Shown piece after piece: positions 1 through 9,162 of a DNA stretch of 64,000 bases. The position numbers and the translations under genes are program-made. The notes beneath the pieces are model-generated. The model searched no databases. It was not told the DNA's origin and was given only the letters and a program-made list of their open reading frames with translations. How positions within the stretch are numbered: the first letter of the stretch is position 1; every line of letters starts with the position of its first letter. Origin of the DNA: Chryseobacterium luteum (GTDB taxonomy: Bacteria; Bacteroidota; Bacteroidia; Flavobacteriales; Weeksellaceae); assembly GCF_000737785.1 (NCBI RefSeq), contig NZ_JPRO01000020.1:62001-126000 (forward strand), read 5' to 3'.

Positions 1-204
1 ACAGCCAATGTTATTTTATCGCAAAGGCAAACAAAGGATATTTCATTCAGCAAAGGATACGGAATAATTCATATGCATCTTTATCTATAAGTGAAACGGC
101 TTTGTTTTAACTTAAAAAAATGAACCGAATACTTTGTAAATTCATTGTTTATTCTTGGTTTATTTTTAATCCTTATCCCGAATTCAGGTTAAAATAAATT
201 ATTC

Positions 205-1536
205 CTATTTCTCCGTTTTTAAGGAAAGTACATTATTCGATGGAGTGAAATCTATTAAAGTCTCTAAAACTTCTAGAATATTCAGGTAAATAAAATCCAG
301 TTCTTCTGAAGTGATGCAGTACGGCGGAACCAGATACATAACATTTCCCAACGGACGCATAATGATTCCCCGTTGCAGAAATTCGTTATAAAAGACTTTC
401 CCGATTTCATTAAAATAGGATGTATTCTGATCTGTTTTATATTCAAAAGCCAGAATGGTCCCGGTTTGGCGTACATTTTTAACATCCGGATGCTGCATAA
501 GAATTTCCGTAAAACCTGAATGCTGTGCGCATATACGGTCAATTGCGGTTAAAGTTTCTTCCTGTAATAAAAGTTCCATACTTGCCAGTGCCGCAGTGCA
601 GGCTAACGGATTTGCTGTAAAGGAATGTCCGTGAAAAAGTGTTTTATATTGGTCTTCGGATAAAAAAGCATTGAAAATTTCCTGAGTACAGGTTGTAATT
701 CCCATAGGCATCGTTCCCCCTGTAAGGCCTTTAGAAAAGCACATAATATCCGGCATTTCCGTGAGGTGATTGGCGGCAAAGAGCTTTCCGGTTCGTCCAA
801 AACCTGTAAATACCTCATCCTGGATCATCAGGATTTCTTCGCTTCTGCAAAATTTCATCAGCTCATCAAGATGTTCAGCTTTATACATCAGCATTCCCGC
901 AGCGCCCTGTGCCAAAGGCTCATAGATGAAACAGGCGATATCTTCTGCAAGGTCCCTGATCTGAACTTTTAAATTCTCCAGATTCTCCGCATTGGGTGTA
1001 TCTATAAAAACCACTTCAAAAAGCATACTTCCAAAAGGTTTTGTCCAGGCGCTTCTCCCGCTCACAGACATGGCTCCGAATGTGTCGCCATGATAAGCAT
1101 TTTTAAAAGCTAAAATTTTAGTTTTCTCTTTTCCGGAATTATAAGCGTATTGAATGCACATTTTCAGTGCTGCCTCCACCGCAGTAGAGCCGTTATCCGA
1201 ATAAAAAACTTTTTTCTGGTTCTCCGGAAGCAGATTCAGCAGGTTTTCCGACAACTGAACAGCCGGTTCATGGGTAAAACCTGCAAAAATAACCTGCTCC
1301 AAAGTAGTGAGCTGCTGAAATACACGCTCTGCAATGTAGGGATGTGCATGACCGTGCAGAGTCACCCACCAGGAGGAAACCGCATCAATATACTTTTTAC
1401 CTTCATCATCATATAAATAAATGCCCTTTCCTTTTACGATGGGTATGGCATTGCCTGCTGTTTTCATCTGGGTATAAGGATGCCAGTTGACAGTTTTGTC
1501 CCTTTCTGCAAGGCGGGTTTGTACTAATGTATTCAT
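205..1536 (-). CDS. bioA: Adenosylmethionine-8-amino-7-oxononanoate aminotransferase
   Basis: A PLP-dependent class III aminotransferase that converts KAPA to DAPA with S-adenosylmethionine as amino donor, the third step of the biotin ring pathway in the cytosol. The 443-residue length is normal. The substrate-site SSWWV is at residues 54-58, the DEVFTGFGRTG stretch at about 240-250, and the Schiff-base lysine is K269 in CFSKGLTGG. It is the last gene of the minus-strand biotin cluster, 110 bases after bioB, so it may be read from the same transcript. The gap holds only low-complexity sequence. The identification is firm. Confidence 0.95.
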   Translation of the reverse strand: MNTLVQTRLAERDKTVNWHPYTQMKTAGNAIPIVKGKGIYLYDDEGKKYIDAVSSWWVTLHGHAHPYIAERVFQQLTTLEQVIFAGFTHEPAVQLSENLLNLLPENQKKVFYSDNGSTAVEAALKMCIQYAYNSGKEKTKILAFKNAYHGDTFGAMSVSGRSAWTKPFGSMLFEVVFIDTPNAENLENLKVQIRDLAEDIACFIYEPLAQGAAGMLMYKAEHLDELMKFCRSEEILMIQDEVFTGFGRTGKLFAANHLTEMPDIMCFSKGLTGGTMPMGITTCTQEIFNAFLSEDQYKTLFHGHSFTANPLACTAALASMELLLQEETLTAIDRICAQHSGFTEILMQHPDVKNVRQTGTILAFEYKTDQNTSYFNEIGKVFYNEFLQRGIIMRPLGNVMYLVPPYCITSEELDFIYLNILEVLETLIDFTPSNNVLSLKTEK

Positions 1537-1646
1537 GTAAATGTATTTATGATTTTTTTAGAAGACAGAAATTAGAGGCTGGAAGATGGAGATGGAAGTA
1601 TTGTAACCCCAACCTGTAACTTAAAATTAATTAATTCACCCCGTAA

Positions 1647-2636
1647 CTAGCAACAACTCTCCTTCATTTTCATCGGCTTCAGTCCCAGTTTTTCCAGCAT
1701 CTGCATATCCTCGGAAACTCCCGGGTTGGGTGTTACCAGAAGGGTTTCCCTTTCTCCTGTGAAGATGGAATTGGCTCCGGCCATAAAGCACCAGGCCTGC
1801 TCTGTTTCCGTCATTTCGATACGTCCGGCGCTTAATCTGACCATTGAGGAAGGCATAATAATTCTTGCCGTGGCAATCATTCTTACCATTTCCCAGGTAT
1901 CTACTTTTTCGTTGTCTGCAAGCGGTGTACCTGCCACTCTTGCTAAGGCATTGATGGGAACAGATTCCGGATGTTTGGGCATTGTGGCCAAGGTTAAAAG
2001 CATTGAAATCCGGTCCCGGTGTGTTTCTCCAAGGCCTATAATTCCTCCTGAACATACCGTTATTCCTGCTTTTCTTACATTATTGATCGTATTGATCCTG
2101 TTATCGAATGTTCTGGTCGAGATAATTTCTTCATAATACTGCTCAGAAGTATCGAGATTGTGATTGTAAGCATATAATCCTGCCTCCTGAAGACGGACAG
2201 CCTGTTCTTCTGTAAGCATTCCCAAGGTACAGCATACTTCAAGTCCCAGTTCATTCACTCCTTTCACCATATCAATTACCCTGTCGAAATCACGGTTGTT
2301 ACGGACTTCACGCCATGCAGCAGCCATACAGAAACGGGAAGATCCGCTGTCTTTTGCTTTTTGCGCGTGGGCAATAACGGTTTCTGTGGGAAGTAATGCC
2401 TGAACTTTGATATTGGTGTGGTAGCGGGCAGCCTGGCCACAGTAAGAGCAGTCCTCCGGGCATCCTCCTGTTTTGATGGATAACAACGTAGAGATCTGCA
2501 CTTCTGACGGATCATGCCATTCACGGTGAACTGTTGATGCTTTATAGATCAGTTCCAGTAAAGGCTGATGATAAATGTCTTCTATTTCTTCTTTTGTCCA
2601 GTTGTTTCTGATGGTTGCTTTTTTGTCCATTATCAT
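1647..2636 (-). CDS. bioB: Biotin synthase (radical SAM)
   Basis: Inserts sulfur into dethiobiotin to make biotin. The radical-SAM cysteine motif CPEDCSYC lies at C59, C63 and C66 and binds the 4Fe-4S cluster. The 329-residue length is typical. The start codon overlaps the bioD stop (ATGA, 2633-2636), which indicates translational coupling. A second ATG two codons further in (2630) is an equally possible start and would cost the coupling. No truncation or missing key residue was seen. Confidence 0.96.
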   Translation of the reverse strand: MIMDKKATIRNNWTKEEIEDIYHQPLLELIYKASTVHREWHDPSEVQISTLLSIKTGGCPEDCSYCGQAARYHTNIKVQALLPTETVIAHAQKAKDSGSSRFCMAAAWREVRNNRDFDRVIDMVKGVNELGLEVCCTLGMLTEEQAVRLQEAGLYAYNHNLDTSEQYYEEIISTRTFDNRINTINNVRKAGITVCSGGIIGLGETHRDRISMLLTLATMPKHPESVPINALARVAGTPLADNEKVDTWEMVRMIATARIIMPSSMVRLSAGRIEMTETEQAWCFMAGANSIFTGERETLLVTPNPGVSEDMQMLEKLGLKPMKMKESCC

Positions 2637-3259
2637 AAATTTGTTTTTGTTAATTGTTCTGCAGCAGCTTTGATGCTGTGCTTGGTTACCTGATCAATTT
2701 CGGGAATGCGGATAATCCCGGTTTCTCTTTCAATGAAGCTCAGGATCACTCTTTCGGTATCCGGAGGAAAAGCTCCGTTGAGGATCAGGTATTCCAGCTT
2801 AAGCCCTCTTTGTTTTAATGCCATGATGGAAAGTAAGCTGTGGTTGATGCATCCTAAATAATTCCTCACGACGAGTGCAACAGGAATTTCAAGTTTTTCT
2901 ATCAGATCGATCATGAAAGTATCATCCGAAAGCGGGACCATAAGACCTCCGGCTCCTTCTGCAATAAGACTGTTGTCAGTTTGGGGCAGTTGGAAATTAC
3001 CGAGACAGATCCGTATGTCTTCTTCCTTTGCTGACTGGTGCGGTGATGCAGCCAGTTTAAGACGGTAGGTTTCCGGATGGCAAACCGTATTTTCTGTCCA
3101 GGACTCTATCTTATGGCTGTCCGTATAATCAAGATCTCCTGACTGTATAGGTTTCCAGTAATCTGCCTTAAAATATTGGGTTAAAACGGCAGAGCATATG
3201 GTTTTCCCCACGTCGGTGCCTATACCGGTGATGAATAGTTTTTCATTGAGGTTATTCAT
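2633..3259 (-). CDS. bioD: Dethiobiotin synthetase
   Basis: ATP-dependent carboxylation and ring closure of DAPA to dethiobiotin. The Walker-A loop GIGTDVGKT sits at residues 12-20, with the phosphate-binding lysine K19. The EGAGGLMVPL segment in mid-protein is typical of the family. The 208-residue length is normal. The gene overlaps bioB by 4 bases and starts 9 bases after the end of the shifted bioF frame, so bioF, bioD and bioB form a tight operon. Confidence 0.94.
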   Translation of the reverse strand: MNNLNEKLFITGIGTDVGKTICSAVLTQYFKADYWKPIQSGDLDYTDSHKIESWTENTVCHPETYRLKLAASPHQSAKEEDIRICLGNFQLPQTDNSLIAEGAGGLMVPLSDDTFMIDLIEKLEIPVALVVRNYLGCINHSLLSIMALKQRGLKLEYLILNGAFPPDTERVILSFIERETGIIRIPEIDQVTKHSIKAAAEQLTKTNL

Positions 3260-3268
3260 TTATTTAGC

Positions 3269-4358
3269 TTAAATAAATTCTTTAATAATTTTTGTCAGTT
3301 CTATAATTTCTTCGTTTGTATTGAAGCTGTGCAGGCATATTCTCAGTCTTTCCGTTCCTGCTTTGACGGTGGGACTGTAAACGGCATAGGTCAAGAAGCC
3401 TTTGCCGGATAAAATTTTCTGCATATTTCCCAATTGCTTGTTGTCCGGAACCAATACCGCCTGTATCGGGCTTATTTCTGAAGATGGAGTTTTAATGTTC
3501 TGAAAAAAAGTTCTGATGAAGTTTTTTTGACAGTTCCGGTTTTAATTTTAAAAATTGGTAACCGCTTTTAATAGCGATCCATAAAAAATCCTGTGCCGCA
3601 GTTGTATAAATAAAAGGAGAAGAAAAATTCACCAAATAGGATTTCACTGTCTCATTACAAAGAATACATGCGCCATGTGCTCCTAAAGCTTTTCCATAAG
3701 TGATTACAGCCGCAAAAACATCATGTTGCAATTGATATTTCTCAATCAGGCCATACCCGAAAACTCCGAAATAATGGGCTTCATCTACAATCAGTGCGGC
3801 ATTATATTTTTTAGCCAATGCTGCAATTTCCCGGACAGGGGCAAAATCTCCATCCATTGAATACAGGCTTTCTATAGCAATGTAACACTGCCCGGGATGT
3901 TTTTTCAGAATACTTTCCAGATCTTCCGGATCATTATGCCGGAATTTTATTTTTTTTGCATGAGACATCCTGCAGGCATCATGAACAGAACGGTGGATAT
4001 GCTCATCCACAATCACCGTATCATGGCGGTCCGGCAGTGTAGAAAATAAAGCCAGATTGGCATTGTAACCGGAGCAAAAAAGCAGGGCTGCAGGATATTG
4101 ATGCTGTTCCGCAATATAATTTTCCGTTTCCGTTACTGTACTGCTGTTTCCACTGATCAGCCTGGAACCTGAACTCCCGTAAAGTAATCCTGGATTTTCC
4201 TGTATCTGTTTCAGAAGAAGCTGGTGAAATTCTTGGCTCCTTGCTAAACCTAGATAATCATTGGAATAAAAATCAATACCGGCTGATTTTGGCTTTAATG
4301 TTCTCAGTATTCCCGTCTCCTTTCTTTTGTCAAGGGCTTCCTGAAACTTTTTAAGCAT
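3269..4358 (-). pseudogene. bioF: 8-amino-7-oxononanoate synthase, split by one frameshift
   Basis: KAPA synthase joins pimeloyl thioester and alanine in a PLP-dependent step. The first frame (4358 to 3492, 288 residues) carries DEAH at 192-195 and the PLP lysine K223 in TYGKALGAHG, then stops early. The family is usually about 380 residues. The remaining C-terminal part is in another frame: from about 3500 down to 3269 it reads IKTPSSEISPIQAVLVPDNK and ends in LTKIIKEFI. Removing one base in the A7 run at 3503-3509 (T7 on the coding strand) joins the two. A second homopolymer run (3522-3528) could also be the site. This is either a sequencing or assembly error or a real loss. The start overlaps the upstream ferritin-like gene by 8 bases. 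Confidence 0.85.
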
Positions 4359-4974
4359 AATCTAACTGTGATACTTCCTCTGCTATGGCATTGATCCACT
4401 CATCATTCAGCATCTTTTCTACAGCCAGAATATTTTCTGCATGCTGTTTCCAGTCTGGTGAGAATTCATTCAGCTGACTGATCATTTCTTCGAGGTGGCC
4501 TTCTTCTTCCAGAATAATAGATTTTACCATAATCTTAGAAGATTCCTTGGTCAGAATATCCTGATAAACCGGATACAGCTCATCCGCACGGACTTCAATG
4601 GCATAGGTCACAAAAAGATAGGCTGCGTATTTCAGCTCTTCATTATTCAGATTAAATGCAGAACGAAGGTATCTGCAGGCCTTTATATCCAAAGAATGCA
4701 GATACTGCCGGGTAGCAACCGGAGCCAAGAGCTCATGTTCCTGGTATGTTTTGCATAATTCAGGGTTTATTTTTCCGATCTGTTTTTTTAGATAGTAGGC
4801 ATGGCGGTGCTCTTCAGCAGCGTGTTTGAGCTGGATCAGTGTAACTGAAACCGGATGCTCACACTTCGATATTTTTCTGGCCCCTGCGTTTTCCATAAAC
4901 GAAAGGGTATTCAGCCATTTGGCATGGGTACTATCGTCCTGTACAATTCTTTCAAGGAGTTTTTGAAATTCCAT
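4351..4974 (-). CDS. Ferritin-like diiron protein, first gene of the biotin cluster
   Basis: No named family was recognised. The 207 residues read as an all-helical bundle with a ferritin-type metal pattern: ExxH at E55-H58 (EEHRH), an acidic helix with E127 and E132 (AIEVRADELY), and a second ExxH at E157-H160 (LEEEGH). This pattern binds two irons in ferritin-like oxygenases and oxidases, so a redox or oxygenase role is inferred. The stop overlaps the bioF start by 8 bases, so it is translationally coupled to biotin synthesis. No bioC, bioH or other pimeloyl-supplying gene is visible here. A role in making the pimeloyl precursor is a guess from context only; iron storage or detoxification is the alternative. 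Confidence 0.6.
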   Translation of the reverse strand: MEFQKLLERIVQDDSTHAKWLNTLSFMENAGARKISKCEHPVSVTLIQLKHAAEEHRHAYYLKKQIGKINPELCKTYQEHELLAPVATRQYLHSLDIKACRYLRSAFNLNNEELKYAAYLFVTYAIEVRADELYPVYQDILTKESSKIMVKSIILEEEGHLEEMISQLNEFSPDWKQHAENILAVEKMLNDEWINAIAEEVSQLDYA

Positions 4975-4990
4975 AGATTTTATTTTGAAC

Positions 4991-4998
4991 CAAAATTA
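4991..4998 (-). promoter_or_regulatory. Candidate -7 element of the biotin operon
   Basis: The minus strand reads TAATTTTG, matching the Bacteroidota -7 consensus TAnnTTTG, 17 bases before the ATG of the ferritin-like gene. It implies a very short 5' leader. A -33 element is not clear. Confidence 0.45.
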
Positions 4999-5008
4999 GT
5001 ATATTGCC

Positions 5009-5026
5009 GGACCGTTAAAAGGTGCC
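5009..5026. promoter_or_regulatory. Imperfect inverted repeat between the MocR gene and the biotin operon
   Basis: GGACC (5009-5013) and GGTGCC (5021-5026) form an imperfect inverted repeat around a 7-base spacer, inside the 64-base divergent gap. It sits just upstream of the candidate -7 of the biotin operon and 12 bases before the regulator's start. It could be an operator for the adjacent MocR protein. Binding is not shown by sequence alone. Confidence 0.35.
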
Positions 5027-5038
5027 AGTTTTAATATT

Positions 5039-6526
5039 ATGGATAGTCCGGTTAATATTCCTTACAAAAGTTTTATAGACATTGATAGAAATTCAGAGGC
5101 TTCTATCTATATGCAGATTGCCAATCAACTGATCAATGCTATTCAGAGAGGTTTTCTGCCTCATGGAACAAAGCTGCCGGGAACCAGGGCATTCAGTGAA
5201 GTACTGGAAATTCACCGCAATACAGCTGTTGCAGTTTACGATGAATTATCGGCGCAGGGCTGGGTGGAAAGCCTTCCGAACAAAGGAACCTTTATAATCG
5301 GTGGGAATCAGGAAAAACCGGTAAAGGTTAAAGATTTTGAAAAAAACAGCCTTCAGAATTACCCTGAAACCACGGGATTTTCTTTTAAAACTTCGAATAT
5401 TTTGGATAATCCTTTTGAGCATTCGGACTGCGAGTATGTTTTTAATGATGGTGTCCCGGATATCAGGCTTACCCAGATCGGACAGCATTCAAGGTTTTAC
5501 AGCTCTATTCTTAAACGGAAATCCAACCAGAAAATGCTGGGCCATTACAATCATGACGGAAGTGAATTTTTTAAGGAACATCTTTCCCATTACCTTAACC
5601 TTTCCCGCGGACTGCCTATTTCAAAGAATAACCTTCTTATCACGCGAAGTACTGAAATGAGCATTTACATCGTTTCTGAAATCCTGCTTTCTGCAGGAGA
5701 TACGGTATTGGTAGGGGCTTTGAGCTATTTTTCTGTCAACATGATTTTCCAGAAAACGGGTGTCAATATCGTATCACTGCCAATTGACGGGGAAGGAATC
5801 ATTGTAGAAAATGTGCGTGAAGCCTGTAAAAAACAGAAGATCAGAATGCTTTACCTCACACCGCACCACCACTATCCTACTACGGTTGCTTTGAGTGCCC
5901 AGCGAAGGCTTGAGCTGCTGGATCTTGCTCATGAGTATGGCTTCATCATCCTGGAAGATGATTACGATTATGAATTTCATTATGACAAAAGCCCTATTCT
6001 TCCGCTGGCCAGTGCTGATACAAATGGAATGGTTATTTATATCGGATCTTTTGGAAAATCGCTGGCCCCGGGATTCCGGACAGGTTTCATTGTTGCCCCG
6101 GAAAACCTGATGGCTGAAATGAGGAAATACCTGGGAATCATAGACCGGCAGGGCGATATTTTAATGGAAAGGGCTTTAGGGGAAATGATTGAGGAAGGAG
6201 AAATAAACCGTTATCTGAAAAAATCGCTAAAGGTCTATCAGGAAAGACGCGACTATTTTGCAGAACTGCTCAGGGAAAATTTAAGCGGACTGATACGGTT
6301 CCAAAAACCATCGGGAGGACTTGCTTTCTGGCTGGAATGGAACGTCCCCGTGAATCTGATGCAGCTGAGCAGAAACTGTGCCGGGAATAATCTTTTTATC
6401 CCGAAAACACTGCTGTACCAGACCAGAGATCTTACTGCGATGAGGCTGGGTTTCGGAAATCTTAATTTTGAAGAAATGGAAAAGAGTATTGAAGTTTTTT
6501 CCGGACATGCAAAAAGGCTGTTATAA
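5039..6526 (+). CDS. MocR-type transcription factor (GntR HTH fused to a class I aminotransferase fold)
   Basis: A one-component regulator that senses ligands through bound PLP. The GntR winged HTH spans roughly residues 15-88 (LPGTRAFSEVLEIHRNTA region, then the NKGTFI wing). A fold-type I aminotransferase domain covers about 130-495, with EDDYDYEF at 306-313 and the PLP lysine K340 in GSFGKSLAPG. The 495-residue length is normal for MocR/PdxR proteins. It is transcribed divergently from the biotin operon with a 64-base gap, so it may control that operon. Such regulators usually act on a neighbouring gene, and BioA and BioF are PLP enzymes with amino-group ligands. Control of vitamin B6 genes is the usual alternative, but none is near. 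Confidence 0.88.
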   Translation: MDSPVNIPYKSFIDIDRNSEASIYMQIANQLINAIQRGFLPHGTKLPGTRAFSEVLEIHRNTAVAVYDELSAQGWVESLPNKGTFIIGGNQEKPVKVKDFEKNSLQNYPETTGFSFKTSNILDNPFEHSDCEYVFNDGVPDIRLTQIGQHSRFYSSILKRKSNQKMLGHYNHDGSEFFKEHLSHYLNLSRGLPISKNNLLITRSTEMSIYIVSEILLSAGDTVLVGALSYFSVNMIFQKTGVNIVSLPIDGEGIIVENVREACKKQKIRMLYLTPHHHYPTTVALSAQRRLELLDLAHEYGFIILEDDYDYEFHYDKSPILPLASADTNGMVIYIGSFGKSLAPGFRTGFIVAPENLMAEMRKYLGIIDRQGDILMERALGEMIEEGEINRYLKKSLKVYQERRDYFAELLRENLSGLIRFQKPSGGLAFWLEWNVPVNLMQLSRNCAGNNLFIPKTLLYQTRDLTAMRLGFGNLNFEEMEKSIEVFSGHAKRLL

Positions 6527-6533
6527 ATCTCCT

Positions 6534-6633
6534 GCAGATAAAGCAGATTTTTGTGTTTGGAATATCCGCTAAACCTGTTAGAGGCTGTTTAAATTTTTAA
6601 AATCTAGCGGATTTGGCAGATTATGCGGATTTT
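6534..6633. repeat. Short degenerate intergenic repeats
   Basis: The gap after the MocR gene holds several imperfect copies of a GCAGATTT/GCGGATTT word (near 6534, 6543, 6607, 6615 and 6624). It resembles the low-complexity intergenic repeats common in flavobacteria. No gene is seen between 6527 and 6697. Confidence 0.35.
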
Positions 6634-6697
6634 TATAACTGAAAATAAATCTCTTTAATCTACGGGAGGAATGTTTTTCTTTAGTAATTATTTCTGG

Positions 6698-7225
6698 TTA
6701 GCTTAATTTTTTTTTCATCATCAGATCAGTCTGATCGTCATCTCCCAGCCTGAAGGTATGGCTACCAAATTCCTCAAAGCCGTTTTTCCTGTAAAAATTA
6801 ATAGCCCTGAGATTTTTTTCCCAGACTCCCAGCCAAAGATAATTTTTATTAAAGCTCTGAGCAGTGTTCAAAGCCCTGTCATACAGCAGCTGTCCCACTT
6901 TCTTGCCGTGATGGCTTTGTTTGACATAAATACGTTCTATTTCCATATAAGTATCATCATGCGCTTCAGTCTGTGCAGATGCCGAGTTCAGTTTCAGATA
7001 CCCGACAGGGATATCTTCTTCCCATGCGATATAGAAATGGGAATCAGGATTGTTTAATTCTGAATTCACTTTCTCTGTACTGAAACTTTCTTCGAGATAG
7101 GTTTTCATCGCTTCCTCCGAATTGCTTTCTGCAAAGGTTTCGGAAAAAGTCTGTCTGCCAATGCTTTGAATGGTTTCGAGATCTTTTATTCCGGCTTTAT
7201 GGATGATGACTGACATATTTTTCAT
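6698..7225 (-). CDS. GNAT-family N-acetyltransferase
   Basis: A 175-residue acetyl-CoA-dependent acetyltransferase. The IERIYVKQSHHGKKVGQLLY segment (about 91-110) gives the beta4 strand and a variant of the pyrophosphate-binding loop, followed by NYLWLGVWEKNLRAINFYRK, the usual motif B. The substrate cannot be told from sequence. The start codon is immediately after the stop of the upstream S41 peptidase gene (7226), so the two are probably co-transcribed. Confidence 0.85.
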   Translation of the reverse strand: MKNMSVIIHKAGIKDLETIQSIGRQTFSETFAESNSEEAMKTYLEESFSTEKVNSELNNPDSHFYIAWEEDIPVGYLKLNSASAQTEAHDDTYMEIERIYVKQSHHGKKVGQLLYDRALNTAQSFNKNYLWLGVWEKNLRAINFYRKNGFEEFGSHTFRLGDDDQTDLMMKKKLS

Positions 7226-8236
7226 TTATTGCTCTAATTTATTAATAAGATTTTTTATTTCAGGTATGCTTAATTCTGTTTTTGTTTCTGTCTGTAGAAT
7301 ATTTTTTAAAATTTTTACGTGTGCAGTCTTTAAAGCATCTTCAGCTTTTACTTCCTGATCAGGAAATATTCCGGTATGTTCCCAGTTTTTATGGCTTACT
7401 GAAGACGTGATCTTCCCTGCCGGAACAAGCAGCAGATATTGATTCTGAATGATAAAGTGATCTACCGGATTGGCCGCACCTTCCGTTTTTTCACCTATGA
7501 CTTTGGCCAGTTTATATTGCTGTAAAAAGTAAGCAAGCCCTTCTGCTGCGGAAAAAGTTTTTTTGCTGGTAAGAATATAGATGTTTTTGTGAAGGTATTT
7601 CTGTCCGGTCACTTTAGATTGTGTGCTGTTTATTACTGTTTCATCCTTATGCCTGAAATAAGTAGTATAGAGGTCTGTTTTTTTATCAAAAAAATAACTG
7701 CAGAATAACAAAAGCATTCCATTATCTCCGCCGCCGTTTTCTCTCAGGTCAATAATCAGAGAATTGGTATTGGCAACAAAATCCATTGCGGCGGCCAATG
7801 TTTTTTCACTGGATTCCATAGTGGCAAAGCCTTTATAATTAATGTAACCGATATTGCCTTGCAGCCGCAGAACATTTTCAAACCCAAAATTTTCAAGACT
7901 GTTATGAAAATTGTTCAATTTCTCTTCTTCTTTCTCATTTATCGGCTTTTCAGGAGTATAATTCCCGAGATATTTAACGAAAAAGTGTTTATCGTTTACA
8001 GATATTCTCAATTTTTGAGTGAAAAGCGATGCAAAGTCTTTTCCGGTCAGATTATTAAAAGCCCCTTTCCGGGACTCATCTTGAAATAAGGAATCCACTT
8101 TTTTATAAACTTCCTTATCAATATAATAACTTTTCACCTTTTCTGTGATATCAGCAAGTACTGCTGTCCTGTCATCTTTCTGTGCATAAGACAGTAAGGC
8201 ATTGAAAACGAAAATTCCGGTCAGTAATTTTTTCAT
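7226..8236 (-). CDS. S41-family (C-terminal processing) peptidase, secreted
   Basis: 336 residues. An N-terminal signal peptide (about 1-18, ending LLSYAQ) sends it to the periplasm or surface. The S41 catalytic domain follows the DLRENGGG strand (163-170), with the nucleophile S229 in KTFSAAEGLAYF. The N-terminal 20-120 region looks helical, and no clear PDZ domain was seen. The product of the adjacent GNAT gene follows without a gap. The substrate is unknown. Confidence 0.85.
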   Translation of the reverse strand: MKKLLTGIFVFNALLSYAQKDDRTAVLADITEKVKSYYIDKEVYKKVDSLFQDESRKGAFNNLTGKDFASLFTQKLRISVNDKHFFVKYLGNYTPEKPINEKEEEKLNNFHNSLENFGFENVLRLQGNIGYINYKGFATMESSEKTLAAAMDFVANTNSLIIDLRENGGGDNGMLLLFCSYFFDKKTDLYTTYFRHKDETVINSTQSKVTGQKYLHKNIYILTSKKTFSAAEGLAYFLQQYKLAKVIGEKTEGAANPVDHFIIQNQYLLLVPAGKITSSVSHKNWEHTGIFPDQEVKAEDALKTAHVKILKNILQTETKTELSIPEIKNLINKLEQ

Positions 8237-8304
8237 TGAAATAATAGGTAATATTTCAGCAAAAGTATTTTAATGGTAATAGTATAAATTGTAAAAATGG
8301 AAAC

Positions 8305-9099
8305 TCAGATAAACAGCCAGATATTATTCTGTTCAGTATCTACATTCTCAAAGAATTTTCTGGGACTTATTTTTGTTAATTCCTTAAAATCTTTAATCAG
8401 ATGGGACTGGTCATAGAAAAGATTCTCATAGGAAAGCTCCGTGAGATTTTTCACTCTTTTGTTTGAAATCAAAACTTTACGGAATCTCTGGATTTTCCTG
8501 AATTCTGATGTTGGCTTGGCCAGATACCGTTTGGAAATTTTGTTAAGATATTGTCTCGTAATATTATTTTTTGCAGCAATTTCTTCTATGCTAAGTTCAG
8601 TTTCAAGATCAGCTAACAGAGCATAGGCAAACGTTAAATTCTTTGCCCGGAATTTTGAAAGCCAGTAAGCTTCCAGCATTTCAATCTGTTTCTTTCTGTT
8701 GGATTCCTTCAAAACAGCATGCATAATTTCTTTAAAATCTGAGCGATGAATGTTGTCCTGCAAGGCTTCACTGTCGTCTGCATCAAAAAAATGATACATT
8801 CCTAATGGTTTAAAGTAAACGGTAACTTCATTAATGGACTGCTCATAAAAAATTTCAGTAGGAACAGAACACCTGCAAACAAAATCGGTCACTAAATTTT
8901 CTGACAGAGATCTATGGATTTTCACCCATCCTTTATCCTGGACAATGGAAACATCCTGACAAGCCGAAACAATGAAATAGTTGTCAGGAAAAGTGAGATA
9001 AGTTACCGGGCAGTGAGCATCATTCTTCTCCATAAAATAATAACCTTCAATATATTTTTTGAGAAAAGGATGTATAGGTTGATAAAAAGTAACTTTCAT
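8305..9099 (-). CDS. AraC-family transcriptional regulator
   Basis: 264 residues. An N-terminal sensor-like part (about 1-150, beginning FYQPIHPFLKKYIEGYYFME) resembles the small cupin-like domain of Bacteroidota AraC regulators. The C-terminal double HTH covers about 165-255 (IEEIAAKNNITRQYLNKISK, then LTELSYENLFYDQSHLIKDF and SPRKFF). The second helix and SPRKF ending are characteristic. The target is unknown. It is transcribed alone, downstream of the nucleosidase gene on the same strand. Confidence 0.85.
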   Translation of the reverse strand: MKVTFYQPIHPFLKKYIEGYYFMEKNDAHCPVTYLTFPDNYFIVSACQDVSIVQDKGWVKIHRSLSENLVTDFVCRCSVPTEIFYEQSINEVTVYFKPLGMYHFFDADDSEALQDNIHRSDFKEIMHAVLKESNRKKQIEMLEAYWLSKFRAKNLTFAYALLADLETELSIEEIAAKNNITRQYLNKISKRYLAKPTSEFRKIQRFRKVLISNKRVKNLTELSYENLFYDQSHLIKDFKELTKISPRKFFENVDTEQNNIWLFI

Positions 9100-9162
9100 A
9101 TGATCCCAGGCCTGAATATAAAATACAGATAGAAAACAAAGTCCTGAAAATGTCTTCAGGAT

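Noticed and set aside
1..204. Possible terminator or gene left of bioA
   Set aside because: No clear stem-loop with T run and no frame of meaning; treated as plain intergenic DNA.
3269..3454. 61-residue frame after bioF as a separate gene
   Set aside because: It reads as the C-terminus of BioF and joins to the first part by one frame change.
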